Source of the DNA: G965198795 sp965198795
GTDB taxonomy: Bacteria > Pseudomonadota > Alphaproteobacteria > Rhodospirillales > Casp-alpha2
Length of the DNA stretch: 64,000 nucleotides
NCBI GenBank assembly: GCA_965198795.1
Contig: OZ240674.1
Coordinates: forward strand, 1,674,001 to 1,738,000
Reading direction: 5' to 3'
Under the pieces are notes generated by a model. That model saw nothing but the letters and a program-made list of their open reading frames with translations, made no database searches and was not told the DNA's origin. The position numbers and the translations under genes were made by a program. Below, piece by piece: positions 33,277 through 41,791 of the stretch. The first letter of the stretch is position 1. Each line of letters opens with the position of its first letter.

Positions 33277-34029
33277 TCAGACGTTCTTCGCCGCTCCCAT
33301 GTTTTTGAGCTGGTCCGTTTTCCGCTGGTCTGTTTTCCGCTGGTCTGTTTTCCGCTGATCTGTTTTCCGCTGATCTGTTTTCCGCTGATCTGTTTTCCGC
33401 TGATCTGTTTTCCGCTGATCTGTTTTCCACTGGGGCCGATGGTTCAGGCGGCGGGCCAGGCGATAGCCCAGCAGTACGGCGAGGATGGCGCTGTAGATCC
33501 AGGGCTCCCACTGAAAGCCCCGCACCATCATGATGAAGTGTACGCAGGCCAGGACGCCGATGACGTAGTTCATGCGATGAAGCGCCTGCCACCGCTTGCC
33601 GCCCAGCTTTCTCACCATGGCGTGCGGCGAGGTGACGGCGAGCGCCGTCATCAGGGTGAGCGCGATGACCCCGACCGTTATGAAATTCCGTTTCAAGATG
33701 TCGAGCCAGATGTCATGCCAGTCGAAATACTTGTCCAGCCCCACATAGTTCACCAAGTGCAACATGCCGTAGAAATACGCGAAAAGCCCAATCATCCGGC
33801 GGAATCTGGCGAAATCATTGACCCCGGTGACAAGGCGCAACGGCGTAATGGCCAGAGACAGCAGCAAAAAGCGGATCGCCCAGTCGCCCGTGTAGCGGTG
33901 AAGCGAGAGAGCCGGGTTCGGTCCCCAGGCTTGAACCGCCGTCCAATAGACGAGAAAGGCGAACGGAACCAGGGCCGCTGTGAACACCAGGGGTTTGATG
34001 AGCAGGGATATGGTCTGTGTGCGTGTCAT
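33277..34029 (-). CDS. msrQ: MsrQ, heme-binding membrane subunit of the MsrPQ methionine sulfoxide reductase
   Basis: A 250-aa membrane protein with about six helices of the YedZ/ferric-reductase type. HRYTGDWAIRFLLLSLAITP, FRRMIGLFAYFYGMLHLVNY and ALHRMNYVIGVLACVHFIMM hold the histidines expected to ligate heme. It passes electrons to periplasmic MsrP, whose gene lies 94 bp upstream. The family normally ends shortly after the last helix (LGYRLARR); here a 50-residue tail follows containing eight near-perfect KTDQR repeats and ending LKNMGAAKNV. The tail is encoded by a 15-bp minisatellite and is strongly basic and polar, probably cytoplasmic. Confidence 0.93.
   Translation of the reverse strand: MTRTQTISLLIKPLVFTAALVPFAFLVYWTAVQAWGPNPALSLHRYTGDWAIRFLLLSLAITPLRLVTGVNDFARFRRMIGLFAYFYGMLHLVNYVGLDKYFDWHDIWLDILKRNFITVGVIALTLMTALAVTSPHAMVRKLGGKRWQALHRMNYVIGVLACVHFIMMVRGFQWEPWIYSAILAVLLGYRLARRLNHRPQWKTDQRKTDQRKTDQRKTDQRKTDQRKTDQRKTDQRKTDQLKNMGAAKNV
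33311..33430. repeat. 15-bp minisatellite, eight units, in the msrQ 3' end
   Basis: Eight head-to-tail copies of TGATCTGTTTTCCGC (plus strand), the first three carrying TGG variants and the last ending CAC. The unit is a multiple of three, so copy-number change keeps the msrQ frame and only lengthens the KTDQR tail. There is no spacer, which excludes a CRISPR array. Confidence 0.95.
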
Positions 34030-34123
34030 GCGCGCTCTGGCGTCTCGCTTGAACGGAATGTGGAGATAACGGCCGATTAGGACAAAAACAAGGCGCGCCG
34101 CTCACCAACGGATCATCGGCGCG

Positions 34124-35134
34124 TTAGCGGAGCTTGCTCAAATCCATGCCCTTGTAGAGGTCCGCGACTTCTTCCGCATAGCCGTTGAAAGGCAGTGTTT
34201 TGATGCGGACCGGCAAACCGAAGATGTTGTTCTGGCCGAGCCGTTTTTCCGACCCCTGAGACCAGCGCGGATGGTCCACGGCCGGATTGACGTTCGAATA
34301 AAAGCCGTATTCGTTCGGCGCGGACAGGTTCCAACTGGTTTCCGGCTGTTGTTCCTGGAACCTGATCCGGACGATCGACTTGATGGACTTGAAGCCGTAT
34401 TTCCACGGTACGATCAAACGCATGGGCGCGCCGTTCTGATTGGGGATCACCTCGCCGTACATGCCGACCGTCATCAGCGTGAGACCGTTCATGGCCTCAT
34501 CCATGCGCAGGCCCTCGCGGTAAGGCCATTTCAGGACGGAGGACCGCAGGCCGGGCATCTGTTCCGGATCGTCGAGCGTCTCGAAATAAACGTACTTGGC
34601 TTGGGCGGCCGGCTCCAGGCGTGACAGGATTTTATGCAACGGCACGCCGACCCACGGAATGACCATGGACCAGGCCTCGACACAGCGGAAGCGATAGACC
34701 CGCTCTTCCATGTCTTCTTGGCGGATCAAGTCCTCATAGGCGTAGACGCCGGGTTTTCCGCAGGCGCCGTCAACCATGACGTTCCAGGGCGAGGTGCGCA
34801 GCGTGTGGGCGTTTTGCGCCGGCTGGTCCTTGCGCGTGCCGAACTCATAGAAGTTGTTGTAGGTGGACGCCAGCGAATACGGCGTCGCTTCCTCGTTCAA
34901 GGAAGCCAACGTATATTTCGGGTTGACGGTCGCTTTGAGCGCCTTGTTCACGCCGGGAGCGGCGATCCCGCCGGCGGCTTGCGCGGGCGCGCCGGCTGAC
35001 GGCAGCAGACAGGCGGCCGCGCCAGCCCCGGCGAATCCCATGGCCTTTAGAACATGGCGGCGGTTTTCAAAGACGGACTTTGGCGTGATTTCCGACGAAC
35101 GAACGTCCGACGCCTTGCGAAATTTGAACAGCAT
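34124..35134 (-). CDS. msrP: MsrP, molybdopterin catalytic subunit of protein-methionine-sulfoxide reductase
   Basis: A 336-aa periplasmic molybdenum enzyme (YedY family) that repairs oxidised methionine in envelope proteins. A Tat signal is present (ENRRHVLKAMGFAGAG, twin arginine at 25-26, followed by a hydrophobic stretch and an AQA-type site). The Mo-ligating cysteine is in YRFRCVEAWSMVIPW (C151). WKYGFKSIKSIVRI and the C-terminal NPAVDHPRWSQ are conserved. The ATG at 35134 is chosen because the Tat signal follows; the frame extends to 35266 without conserved residues. It is transcribed with msrQ. Confidence 0.95.
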   Translation of the reverse strand: MLFKFRKASDVRSSEITPKSVFENRRHVLKAMGFAGAGAAACLLPSAGAPAQAAGGIAAPGVNKALKATVNPKYTLASLNEEATPYSLASTYNNFYEFGTRKDQPAQNAHTLRTSPWNVMVDGACGKPGVYAYEDLIRQEDMEERVYRFRCVEAWSMVIPWVGVPLHKILSRLEPAAQAKYVYFETLDDPEQMPGLRSSVLKWPYREGLRMDEAMNGLTLMTVGMYGEVIPNQNGAPMRLIVPWKYGFKSIKSIVRIRFQEQQPETSWNLSAPNEYGFYSNVNPAVDHPRWSQGSEKRLGQNNIFGLPVRIKTLPFNGYAEEVADLYKGMDLSKLR

Positions 35135-35331
35135 TGTAGTTCCCCAATGTAATCCGGCATGTGGAGGCGGGCCGCCTCCGGCCCGTTGAACGGCGCGTCT
35201 ATGTATGGGAAAATGCCTAACGCCGTCAAAAACCGCAAGCGGCCTCCCGACAACGTGACCGGCCAAGGCAAGGAATGTTCCCCTCTTGTGCCTCTTTTGC
35301 CCGAGCCAAAAGCGGTGCTACCAAGACCGCC

Positions 35332-36000
35332 ATGAAATTGCTTTACCACCTGTGGATTTCCCCGGCTTCCCGCATGGCCCGTATCGCGCTTGGCGAAAAG
35401 AAGCTGGAATTCAAACTGAAAGCCGAGAACGTCTGGGAGCGCCGGGATGATTTCCTGGCCCTCAACCCAATGGGCGACCTGCCGGTTCTGGTGGAAGACG
35501 AAGGCCGGGCGATTTCGGGAATCGCCGTGATCCTGGAGTATTTGGACGAGGTGTCGCCGGAACCGGGGTTGATTGGCGCCGCCGCCCTCGCGCGGGCCGA
35601 GGCGCGCCGCCTGATGCGATGGTTCGACGTTAAATTCCAGGCGGAAGTCATTGAGACCTTGGTCGAGGAAAAACTGACAAAACGGTTTCTGGGTCACGGC
35701 GGTCCGGACTCCGGCCGCGTTCGGGCGGGCCACGCCAACATGAGGATTCATATGGATTATTTGACCTGGCTGTTGGAGCGGCGGAATTATCTGGCGGGGG
35801 ACAATTTCAGCATCGCCGATATCGCGGCGGCGGCCCACTTGTCGTGCGTCGATTACATCGGGGACGTCCCCTGGGACCGGTACGAGGCGGTGAAGGACTG
35901 GTACGCGCGGGTGAAATCCCGCCCCAGCTTCCGGCCCGTGTTGAATGACGTCATTCCAGGCGCGCCGCCGCCGGCGCATTACGCCGATCTGGATTTCTGA
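35332..36000 (+). CDS. Glutathione S-transferase family protein
   Basis: A 222-aa two-domain GST. The thioredoxin-like N-terminal domain has LYHLWISPASRMARIAL and NPMGDLPVLVEDEG with the cis-proline of PVL and the glutathione-contacting ISGIAVILEYLDE. The helical C-terminal domain contains AGDNFSIADIAAAAHLSCVDY, the N-capping motif. The ATG at 35332 matches the family start. Divergent from msrP with about 200 bp between. The substrate is unknown; a detoxification or isomerase role is possible. Confidence 0.88.
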   Translation: MKLLYHLWISPASRMARIALGEKKLEFKLKAENVWERRDDFLALNPMGDLPVLVEDEGRAISGIAVILEYLDEVSPEPGLIGAAALARAEARRLMRWFDVKFQAEVIETLVEEKLTKRFLGHGGPDSGRVRAGHANMRIHMDYLTWLLERRNYLAGDNFSIADIAAAAHLSCVDYIGDVPWDRYEAVKDWYARVKSRPSFRPVLNDVIPGAPPPAHYADLDF

Positions 36001-36002
36001 GC

Positions 36003-36029
36003 CGGTCATTCCGGCGGACGCCGGAGTCC
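36003..36029. repeat. Dispersed intergenic palindrome, copy 2
   Basis: GTCAT followed by TCCGGCG (36010-36016), a 2-nt loop and CGCCGGA (36019-36025), then GTCC. Similar layout to the palindrome at 26682. It lies between two convergent genes, where it could also act as a weak transcription-end structure, though it has no T run. Confidence 0.5.
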
Positions 36030-36094
36030 GTAACCTTGCCGGCGGCGGAAGACGGCCCGCGCGGGTGGGAATAACGGCGCGGGAGATGGCCGTG

Positions 36095-36988
36095 TTATCG
36101 CCGCGGCGGCGGCTGATGGATTGGCTCGCCCTCCGGACGCATGTCCATCAACTCGATGTTCTTGCGGGCAAGTTCAGCGGCCGCGCTTTCCGGCGCGGTG
36201 TCCAGCAAACGCAGCCAGTCCCTCCGCGCCTTGTCATTCAGTCCGGACAAGCGATAAAGAATCCCCCGTTCCAGGAGCGCGCCCGGATGGCCGGGGTTGA
36301 TTTTCAACGCCGTTACGGCGTCGGAGAAAGCCGCTTCGCGCCGATCCAGAAAGCGCCGGGCGGCGGCTCGAAGGGCGAAGGCTTCGGCGGAGGCGGGGTT
36401 CAGGTTCAGCGCGCCGCTAAGATCGTTTTCAGCCGAGGCGAAATCATTCCGGGCGGCCCAGGCTCGCGCCCGGTCAATCAGGATTTGCGGATCCGCCGGC
36501 GCCAGCGTGACGGCGGCGGAGAGCGCCTTCGTCGCCTTGTGCGGATGATTGGACCGCAGCCAGGCCAGGCCCGCTTGGGCGAACAGGCCAGCCTTCACGT
36601 CAGGCTCCACCAGGGCCTGATGGCCAAGGACCTCCAGCCGCCTGGCCGACTCCTCGAACTGGCCCAGGCCGAAAAGCGCGACCGCGGCGCAATGATCCGC
36701 CGCCGGCCCGGCGCCGTCGCCTTTCCACGCGATGGCCGCCTCGAAGCCGTCCTCGGGGCGTTTCGCCGCGAGGTCCAGACATTCCTCATAGGTTTTGGTC
36801 GCCGGGACGGGTTCCATGGGCGCGCCCGGACTACCGATTTTCCCGCCGAACCGGGAATCGTGTTCCGGTCCGGCGCCGCCCTGGCCGATTCGGGGACCGG
36901 AGGCGTCGTCGCTTGACGCGTGAGCGGGCGCGCCCAGTATGCTCAGGGCGAGGATGAGACCGGGCAGAGGCGTACCTGCTGGCGTCAT
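36095..36988 (-). CDS. Secreted tetratricopeptide-repeat protein
   Basis: A 297-aa protein with an N-terminal signal (LPGLILALSILGAPAHA, cleavage expected after AHA near residue 24) and a helical body. TPR-like 34-residue units are clear from about 100 to 265 (DHCAAVALFGLGQFEESARR, AGLAWLRSNHPHKATKALSA, LIDRARAWAARNDFASAEND, ALRAAARRFLDRREAAFSDA). The tail MDMRPEGEPIHQPPPRR is proline-rich. Probably a periplasmic scaffold; partner unknown. It is convergent with the GST gene and divergent from the SDR gene. Confidence 0.82.
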   Translation of the reverse strand: MTPAGTPLPGLILALSILGAPAHASSDDASGPRIGQGGAGPEHDSRFGGKIGSPGAPMEPVPATKTYEECLDLAAKRPEDGFEAAIAWKGDGAGPAADHCAAVALFGLGQFEESARRLEVLGHQALVEPDVKAGLFAQAGLAWLRSNHPHKATKALSAAVTLAPADPQILIDRARAWAARNDFASAENDLSGALNLNPASAEAFALRAAARRFLDRREAAFSDAVTALKINPGHPGALLERGILYRLSGLNDKARRDWLRLLDTAPESAAAELARKNIELMDMRPEGEPIHQPPPRR

Positions 36989-37061
36989 CGCCGGGGCTTC
37001 GCTAGAACAAGGAAACGCATAACCATGCGTTGCTTATACAGGCTGATAAAGGGGTCCCGCT

Positions 37062-37955
37062 ATGGCGAAATTGTTCTGTTTCGGATTAGGCTACAGCGCC
37101 CGGGAATTGATCCGGCGCGCGCGGGCCAGGGGCTGGCGGGCGGCGGGCACGGTCCGGACCGAGGATAAGGCGGCGCGGTTGCGGGCCGGGGGTGTTGACG
37201 CCCGCGCATGGACGGGGGAGGCGCCCCTTGGCGGCCTTGAGAAAATGCTGAACGACGTGGATCATCTGCTGATCTCCATCCCTCCCGGAGAGTCCGGAGA
37301 TCCAGTGCTGTCGCGCCACCGGAATGAAATAATCGCTATGCGCCGCCTGACCTGGTTGGGTTATCTCTCAACCACGGGTGTTTACGGCGACACGGACGGC
37401 GCGGAGGTGGACGAGACGTCCCCGCCGAACCCGTCATCACCACGCGGCCAATACCGGGTGAACGCCGAAGACGCCTGGCTGGAATTGTTCCGGGAACGCG
37501 GTCTGCCTGTTCACGTGTTCCGTTTGGCGGGTATTTACGGTCCCGGCCGCAGTCCGCTCGATCAAGTCCGCGAAGGCGCGGCGAGACGGATCGACAAGCC
37601 GGGCCATAAGTTCTCGCGCATTCATCGGGACGACGTCGCGGGCGTGTTGGAAGCCTCCATGGCCAGACCCAACAAGGGCGGGGTTTATAACGTTTGCGAC
37701 GATCTGCCCGCGCCGCAATCGGCGGTGATCACCCATGCCTATCAACTGGTGGGGAAAACACCGCCGCCCTTTATCCCGTTCGACGAGGCGGCCAAGACCA
37801 TGTCGCCCATGGGACTGTCGTTTTGGAGAGACAACCGGGTCGTTTCCAACCGGCGGATTCGCGACGAACTGGGCGTGAAACTGGCGTACCCCACGTTCCG
37901 GGAAGGGCTTGCGGGCATCCTTCGCGAACAAATGAGCGGCGGCCTGGACGCTTGA
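37062..37955 (+). CDS. NAD(P)-dependent epimerase/dehydratase-like SDR (YeeZ type)
   Basis: A 297-aa Rossmann protein. FCFGLGYSARELIRRARARG is the nucleotide-binding motif with the GxGYxA pattern of atypical SDRs. LGYLSTTGVYGDTDG places the conserved Tyr-containing segment, and FRLAGIYGPGRSPLDQVREG and FSRIHRDDVAGVLEASM match NAD-epimerase relatives. The usual YxxxK pair is not obvious, so catalysis is uncertain. It ends 17 bp before a convergent PEP-mutase-family gene. Substrate unknown. Confidence 0.82.
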   Translation: MAKLFCFGLGYSARELIRRARARGWRAAGTVRTEDKAARLRAGGVDARAWTGEAPLGGLEKMLNDVDHLLISIPPGESGDPVLSRHRNEIIAMRRLTWLGYLSTTGVYGDTDGAEVDETSPPNPSSPRGQYRVNAEDAWLELFRERGLPVHVFRLAGIYGPGRSPLDQVREGAARRIDKPGHKFSRIHRDDVAGVLEASMARPNKGGVYNVCDDLPAPQSAVITHAYQLVGKTPPPFIPFDEAAKTMSPMGLSFWRDNRVVSNRRIRDELGVKLAYPTFREGLAGILREQMSGGLDA

Positions 37956-37972
37956 TCGAATGATTTTGTCCG

Positions 37973-38782
37973 TTAACCGGCTTCCTCAAGCGCCCCGGCG
38001 CGTTCCGCGAAAGTAAAGGTTCCGTGTTCCTTGACTTCACGGGCGGCGTCCAAAAAGGTCTGATGCGCCGCCCGGGCGAAGGCCCCGCCGACGCTTACCC
38101 GCTTAACCCCCGCCGATTCCAGTTCGGCCAACGAAAAACAGGGCTTCATCAGACCCATAACCACGTTGACCGGCCGGTTCAGAGCGCCGCACACCGTCTT
38201 TATCGCCTCCAGGGAAGGCAAGCCGGGAGCGTAAAGCACGTCGGCGCCCGCGTCCTGAAAGGCTTTCAAACGGCGCAGGGTGTCGTCCAAATCAGGGCGG
38301 CCGTACAGAAAGTTCTCCGCCCGGGCCGTTAGGACGAAGGGGGCCTCCCTCGCCGCTTCCACGGCGGCGGTTACTCTATCGACCGCATGTTCGAACGCGT
38401 AAACTGGTGAGTCGGGATCGCCGGTCGCGTCCTCCAGCGTCCCGCCAACCAGGCCAACGTCCGCGGCCGCGCGAATGGCTTCGGCGCAGGCTTCCGGCGC
38501 GTCGCCGAAACCGTTTTCCAGATCAGCGGACACGGGCAGGGATGTGGCGCCGACGATCAACCGGGCGTTCTCCAGAAGCGTTTCCCTCGATATTGCGCGA
38601 TGAGAGTCGCGGACGCCCAGATCTCTCGCCAGTCCCGAACTGGTCGTGGCTATGGCTTCGAACCCCATGGCCTCCAGCGCCTTCGTTGTTCCCGGGTTCC
38701 AGGCGTTTGGAATGACAAAACATCCCGGGCGATCATGCAGGGCTTTGAACGTTTCATGTTTTTGCCGTTGCATCGGGTGCAT
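37973..38782 (-). CDS. Isocitrate lyase/PEP mutase superfamily protein
   Basis: A 269-aa TIM-barrel protein. GCFVIPNAWNPGTTKALEAM, TTSSGLARDLG, VSADLENGFGD (metal-binding acidic residues) and FVLTARAENFLYG are typical of the oxaloacetate-decarboxylase/methylisocitrate-lyase-like branch. The catalytic KKCGH motif of true isocitrate lyases is absent, so it is not a glyoxylate-cycle enzyme. The ATG at 38782 directly follows the hydrolase stop, implying coupling; the ATG at 38773 is an alternative. Confidence 0.82.
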   Translation of the reverse strand: MHPMQRQKHETFKALHDRPGCFVIPNAWNPGTTKALEAMGFEAIATTSSGLARDLGVRDSHRAISRETLLENARLIVGATSLPVSADLENGFGDAPEACAEAIRAAADVGLVGGTLEDATGDPDSPVYAFEHAVDRVTAAVEAAREAPFVLTARAENFLYGRPDLDDTLRRLKAFQDAGADVLYAPGLPSLEAIKTVCGALNRPVNVVMGLMKPCFSLAELESAGVKRVSVGGAFARAAHQTFLDAAREVKEHGTFTFAERAGALEEAG

Positions 38783-39589
38783 CTAGGCCGCTTCCAGCTT
38801 ACCGGACAAGGCGTCCAGGGTCCGTGTGAGCCGGTCCAGATCATGGGGCCCGGACAACCGGTGCCCGCCGTCTTTCACCAACGTGACTTCCACGTCGTCC
38901 GAGGTCAGCGCCGATTGAATTTTCAGCGCCGTCCGCCATGGCACGTCCTGGTCCAACAGCCCATGGATCAGGCGGACCGGGACATTAATTTCCAGAGGCG
39001 TGTCCAGCAGGATTTGATCGAAGCCGTCGTCGATCAATTTTTTTTGAATGCGATAGGGTTCCTGGTCGCCGTGACAGTTCGGAACGTCCACATGGCCGTC
39101 GCGCTCCAAGGCCGCGCGCTGTTCGTCCGTGAAGCCGTTCCACATTAAATCCCGGGTGAAATCCGGCGCGGCGGCGACGCCTATCAACCCGATGACGCGT
39201 TCCGGCCTGGCGCGGGCCGCCAGCAGCATGATCCATCCGCCCATGGACGATCCAACCAGGATCTGCGGCCCTTCGGTCAAGGCGTCCAGGGCGTCCAGGG
39301 CGTCTTGAGCCCATTGTCCAATCGTGCCCGCGTCAAACGAACCGGACGACTGGCCATGGCCGGTGTAGTCAAAACGGAGGAACGCCCGGCCCGCCGTCTT
39401 GCAATACGTTTCCAGCGCCAAGGCCTTGGCGCCGGTCATGTCGGACTTGAAACCGGTCAAAAACACAACCCCCGGACCCTTGCCAGGGGTTTTGTGGTAA
39501 GCGATAGTCTTGCCGCCGCCGCGCGTCATGTGGGATGGGCCATCGGCGGGTTTGGTCCCGGGGCCGGGAGGGTGAGGGATTTCGAACAT
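38783..39589 (-). CDS. Alpha/beta hydrolase
   Basis: A 268-aa serine hydrolase. FLRFDYTGHGQSSGSF is the oxyanion-side strand, LVGSSMGGWIMLL the nucleophile elbow (GSSMGG), IHGLLDQDVPW the acid strand and KDGGHRLSG the catalytic histidine, so the triad is complete. The pattern resembles palmitoyl-thioesterase ABHD10-like or carboxylesterase proteins. The ATG at 39589 is chosen; the longer frame to 39643 enters the promoter of the divergent glycosyltransferase. It forms a pair with the PEP-mutase-family gene. Confidence 0.87.
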   Translation of the reverse strand: MFEIPHPPGPGTKPADGPSHMTRGGGKTIAYHKTPGKGPGVVFLTGFKSDMTGAKALALETYCKTAGRAFLRFDYTGHGQSSGSFDAGTIGQWAQDALDALDALTEGPQILVGSSMGGWIMLLAARARPERVIGLIGVAAAPDFTRDLMWNGFTDEQRAALERDGHVDVPNCHGDQEPYRIQKKLIDDGFDQILLDTPLEINVPVRLIHGLLDQDVPWRTALKIQSALTSDDVEVTLVKDGGHRLSGPHDLDRLTRTLDALSGKLEAA

Positions 39590-39614
39590 GGAAATAATTC
39601 CCCGATGAGGTCGA

Positions 39615-40826
39615 ATGCCGGACCATAACACCGCTGACGCCACGAGCGAAGACGGTCCGCAGGGCGGCGGCGAGCCCGCGCGGGCCGCGACCGTGCTCCA
39701 GGTCCTGCCCGCCCTGGGCGAGGGCGGCGGCGTTGAGCGCGGGACGGTGGAAGTCGCCGCAGCGATCGTCGAGGCCGGCGGGCGGGCGTTGGTGGCGTCC
39801 AGCGGCGGAGTCTTAGTTTACGATCTGGAACGGGCCGGCGCCAAACACTTCGACCTGCCCATGCGGTCGAAAAACCCCTTCACGATGTGGAAGAACGTCA
39901 AGCGTTTGGTCGATCTGATCCGCCGGGAAAAGGTGGATATCGTCCATGCCCGCTCGCGCGCCCCCGCCTGGAGCGCCTGGGCGGCGGCGAGACGAACCCG
40001 GGCCCGTTTCGTCACGACCTTCCACGGCGCCTATTCCGCTGGGAACATTTTCAAGCGCGCATACAATTCGGTCATGACCAGGGGGGATCGGGTCATCGCC
40101 ATTTCGAACTTCATCGCGGGCCACGTGCGTCAAATGTACGGCGTGCGGTCACAGCGTATCCGTGTGATTCACCGAGGCGTCGATCTTGACCGGTTCGATC
40201 CAAGGCGCGTGACGGCTCAGCGTGTCATCAATCTGGCCGCCGACTGGATGCTCCCCGACGGCGTGCCGGTCGTCATGCTGCCGGGCCGTCTGACGCGCTG
40301 GAAGGGTCAACGCGTGTTGATTGACGCAATGGTGAAGCTGGGCCGAAAGGACGTGCGCTGCCTTCTGGTGGGCGGCGACCAGGGCAGGACCGATTATCGA
40401 AGCGAACTGGAAAAACTGATCATCGCCAAGGGATTGAGCGAAGTCGTCAAGCTGGTCGATCACTGCGGCGACATGCCGGCCGCCTATATGTTGACCGACG
40501 TCGCGATTTCCGCGTCCACGGACCCGGAAGCTTTCGGGCGGGTCATCGCCGAGGCCCAGGCGCTTGGGCGTCCGGTGATCGCCTCCGATCATGGGGGGGC
40601 GAGAGAGATTCTATTGCCCGGCGAGACTGGCTGGCTCGTGCCGCCCGGCGACTCGGACGCCTTGGCCGGCGTGCTCGGGCGTGTGCTGGATTTATCCGCT
40701 GAAAAACGCCAGAAACTGGCCGTCAAGGCGACGCGGAACGTCGTGGATAATTTCTCCCGCGCGTCCATGTGCGCCAAGACCCTTGACGTTTACAACGAGG
40801 TCCTCGACTTGGCGCCCCGGCGATAG
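39615..40826 (+). CDS. Glycosyltransferase family 4
   Basis: A 403-aa GT-B enzyme. The N-terminal domain has LQVLPALGEGGGVERGTVEVA and VHARSRAPAWSAW; the C-terminal domain has VVMLPGRLTRWKGQRVLIDAM, LVGGDQGRTDYRSELEKL and the nucleotide-sugar motif DPEAFGRVIAEAQALGRPVI with the EX7E-type glutamates. Together with the GT9 and MFS genes downstream it forms a plus-strand run likely devoted to lipopolysaccharide core or capsule assembly. Sugar specificity is not readable. Confidence 0.9.
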   Translation: MPDHNTADATSEDGPQGGGEPARAATVLQVLPALGEGGGVERGTVEVAAAIVEAGGRALVASSGGVLVYDLERAGAKHFDLPMRSKNPFTMWKNVKRLVDLIRREKVDIVHARSRAPAWSAWAAARRTRARFVTTFHGAYSAGNIFKRAYNSVMTRGDRVIAISNFIAGHVRQMYGVRSQRIRVIHRGVDLDRFDPRRVTAQRVINLAADWMLPDGVPVVMLPGRLTRWKGQRVLIDAMVKLGRKDVRCLLVGGDQGRTDYRSELEKLIIAKGLSEVVKLVDHCGDMPAAYMLTDVAISASTDPEAFGRVIAEAQALGRPVIASDHGGAREILLPGETGWLVPPGDSDALAGVLGRVLDLSAEKRQKLAVKATRNVVDNFSRASMCAKTLDVYNEVLDLAPRR

Positions 40827-40849
40827 GAATCGGGTTGCGGACAGGGGCC

Positions 40850-41791
40850 ATGACTCCAACGGGCGGTATTCTCGTCATCAAGTTGAGCGCGCTGGGTGAT
40901 TTCGTCCAGGCCCTCGGCCCCATGGCCGCCATCCGCGCTCAAACACCCGATTTACCGGTCACGTTGTTGACCACGGCGCCCTATGAGGAATTGGCGCGGG
41001 CGTCCGGATTGGTTGACCGGGTCATATTGGATTCGAAACCGAAATTTTCCCGGCCGGGCGGAATTCTCGCTCTTCGGCGGTTGCTGAGAGAGGGCGGGTT
41101 TCAGCGAGTCTATGATCTTCAAACCTCAAGCCGCTCATCCTTTTATTACCGGCTGTTTTGGCCGGGTCCATACCCCGAGTGGTCTGGCGTCGCGCGAGGG
41201 TGCTCGCACCCGCACGCCAACCCCGGCCGGGACGCCATGCACACCATTGAGCGCCAGGCTGAACAGTTGATGATGGCGGGCGTCGCGCGGACGCCGTTTC
41301 CCTCTCTTGATTTCGCCGATGCGGATCTGTCCCGGTTCGAGCTGCCGGACCGCTTCGCCTTGATCGTTCCGGGCGGGGCGGCCCATCGTCCCGGCAAAAG
41401 ATGGCCGGCCGAGAAGTTTGGAACGGTGTCAAAATACTTTTCCGGGGCCGGAATCCCGCCAGTGTTGATCGGGACGCCGCCGGAACGCGGGGTTCATGAC
41501 GTTATCCGCGCCGCCGCGCCGGGCGCGGTTTCCCTGGCTGGCGAGACAGGTTTGTTGGAATTGTCGGCCCTGGCGCGCCGGGCGAGCGTGGCGGTCGGGA
41601 ATGACTCCGGCCCCATGCATGTCGCCGCGATCGCGGGAACGCCCTCCGTGGTGCTTTATTCTCATGAGTCCGACCCGGCTCTTTGCGCGCAGCGGGGCCG
41701 GGCGGTGGAGATCATCCGCGCGCCCGATTTGAGGGAGTTGCCCGACGCCCAAGTCGTGGCCGCCGCCGAAAAATTGATGGCCCGGCCATGA
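40850..41791 (+). CDS. Glycosyltransferase family 9 (heptosyltransferase-like)
   Basis: A 313-aa GT-B protein. ILVIKLSALGDFVQALGPM is the WaaC/WaaF N-terminal motif, ALIVPGGAAHRPGKRWPAEKF and VAVGNDSGPMHVAAIAGTPSV are the conserved C-terminal donor-site motifs. Such enzymes usually add ADP-heptose to the lipopolysaccharide inner core. The ATG at 40850 has AGGGG upstream; the TTG at 40835 is unlikely. Its stop overlaps the next start (ATGA at 41788). Confidence 0.9.
   Translation: MTPTGGILVIKLSALGDFVQALGPMAAIRAQTPDLPVTLLTTAPYEELARASGLVDRVILDSKPKFSRPGGILALRRLLREGGFQRVYDLQTSSRSSFYYRLFWPGPYPEWSGVARGCSHPHANPGRDAMHTIERQAEQLMMAGVARTPFPSLDFADADLSRFELPDRFALIVPGGAAHRPGKRWPAEKFGTVSKYFSGAGIPPVLIGTPPERGVHDVIRAAAPGAVSLAGETGLLELSALARRASVAVGNDSGPMHVAAIAGTPSVVLYSHESDPALCAQRGRAVEIIRAPDLRELPDAQVVAAAEKLMARP

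Noticed and set aside
33311..33430. Possible CRISPR array
   Set aside because: The repeats are 15 bp and contiguous with no spacers, and lie in frame within msrQ.
33077..33592. 171-codon minus-strand frame with (AENRS)n repeats
   Set aside because: It is another reading frame of the msrQ minisatellite and overlaps the conserved msrQ helices; the msrQ frame carries the family motifs.
37973..38782. Glyoxylate-cycle isocitrate lyase
   Set aside because: Too short and without the KKCGH catalytic motif; it belongs to the broader PEP mutase superfamily.
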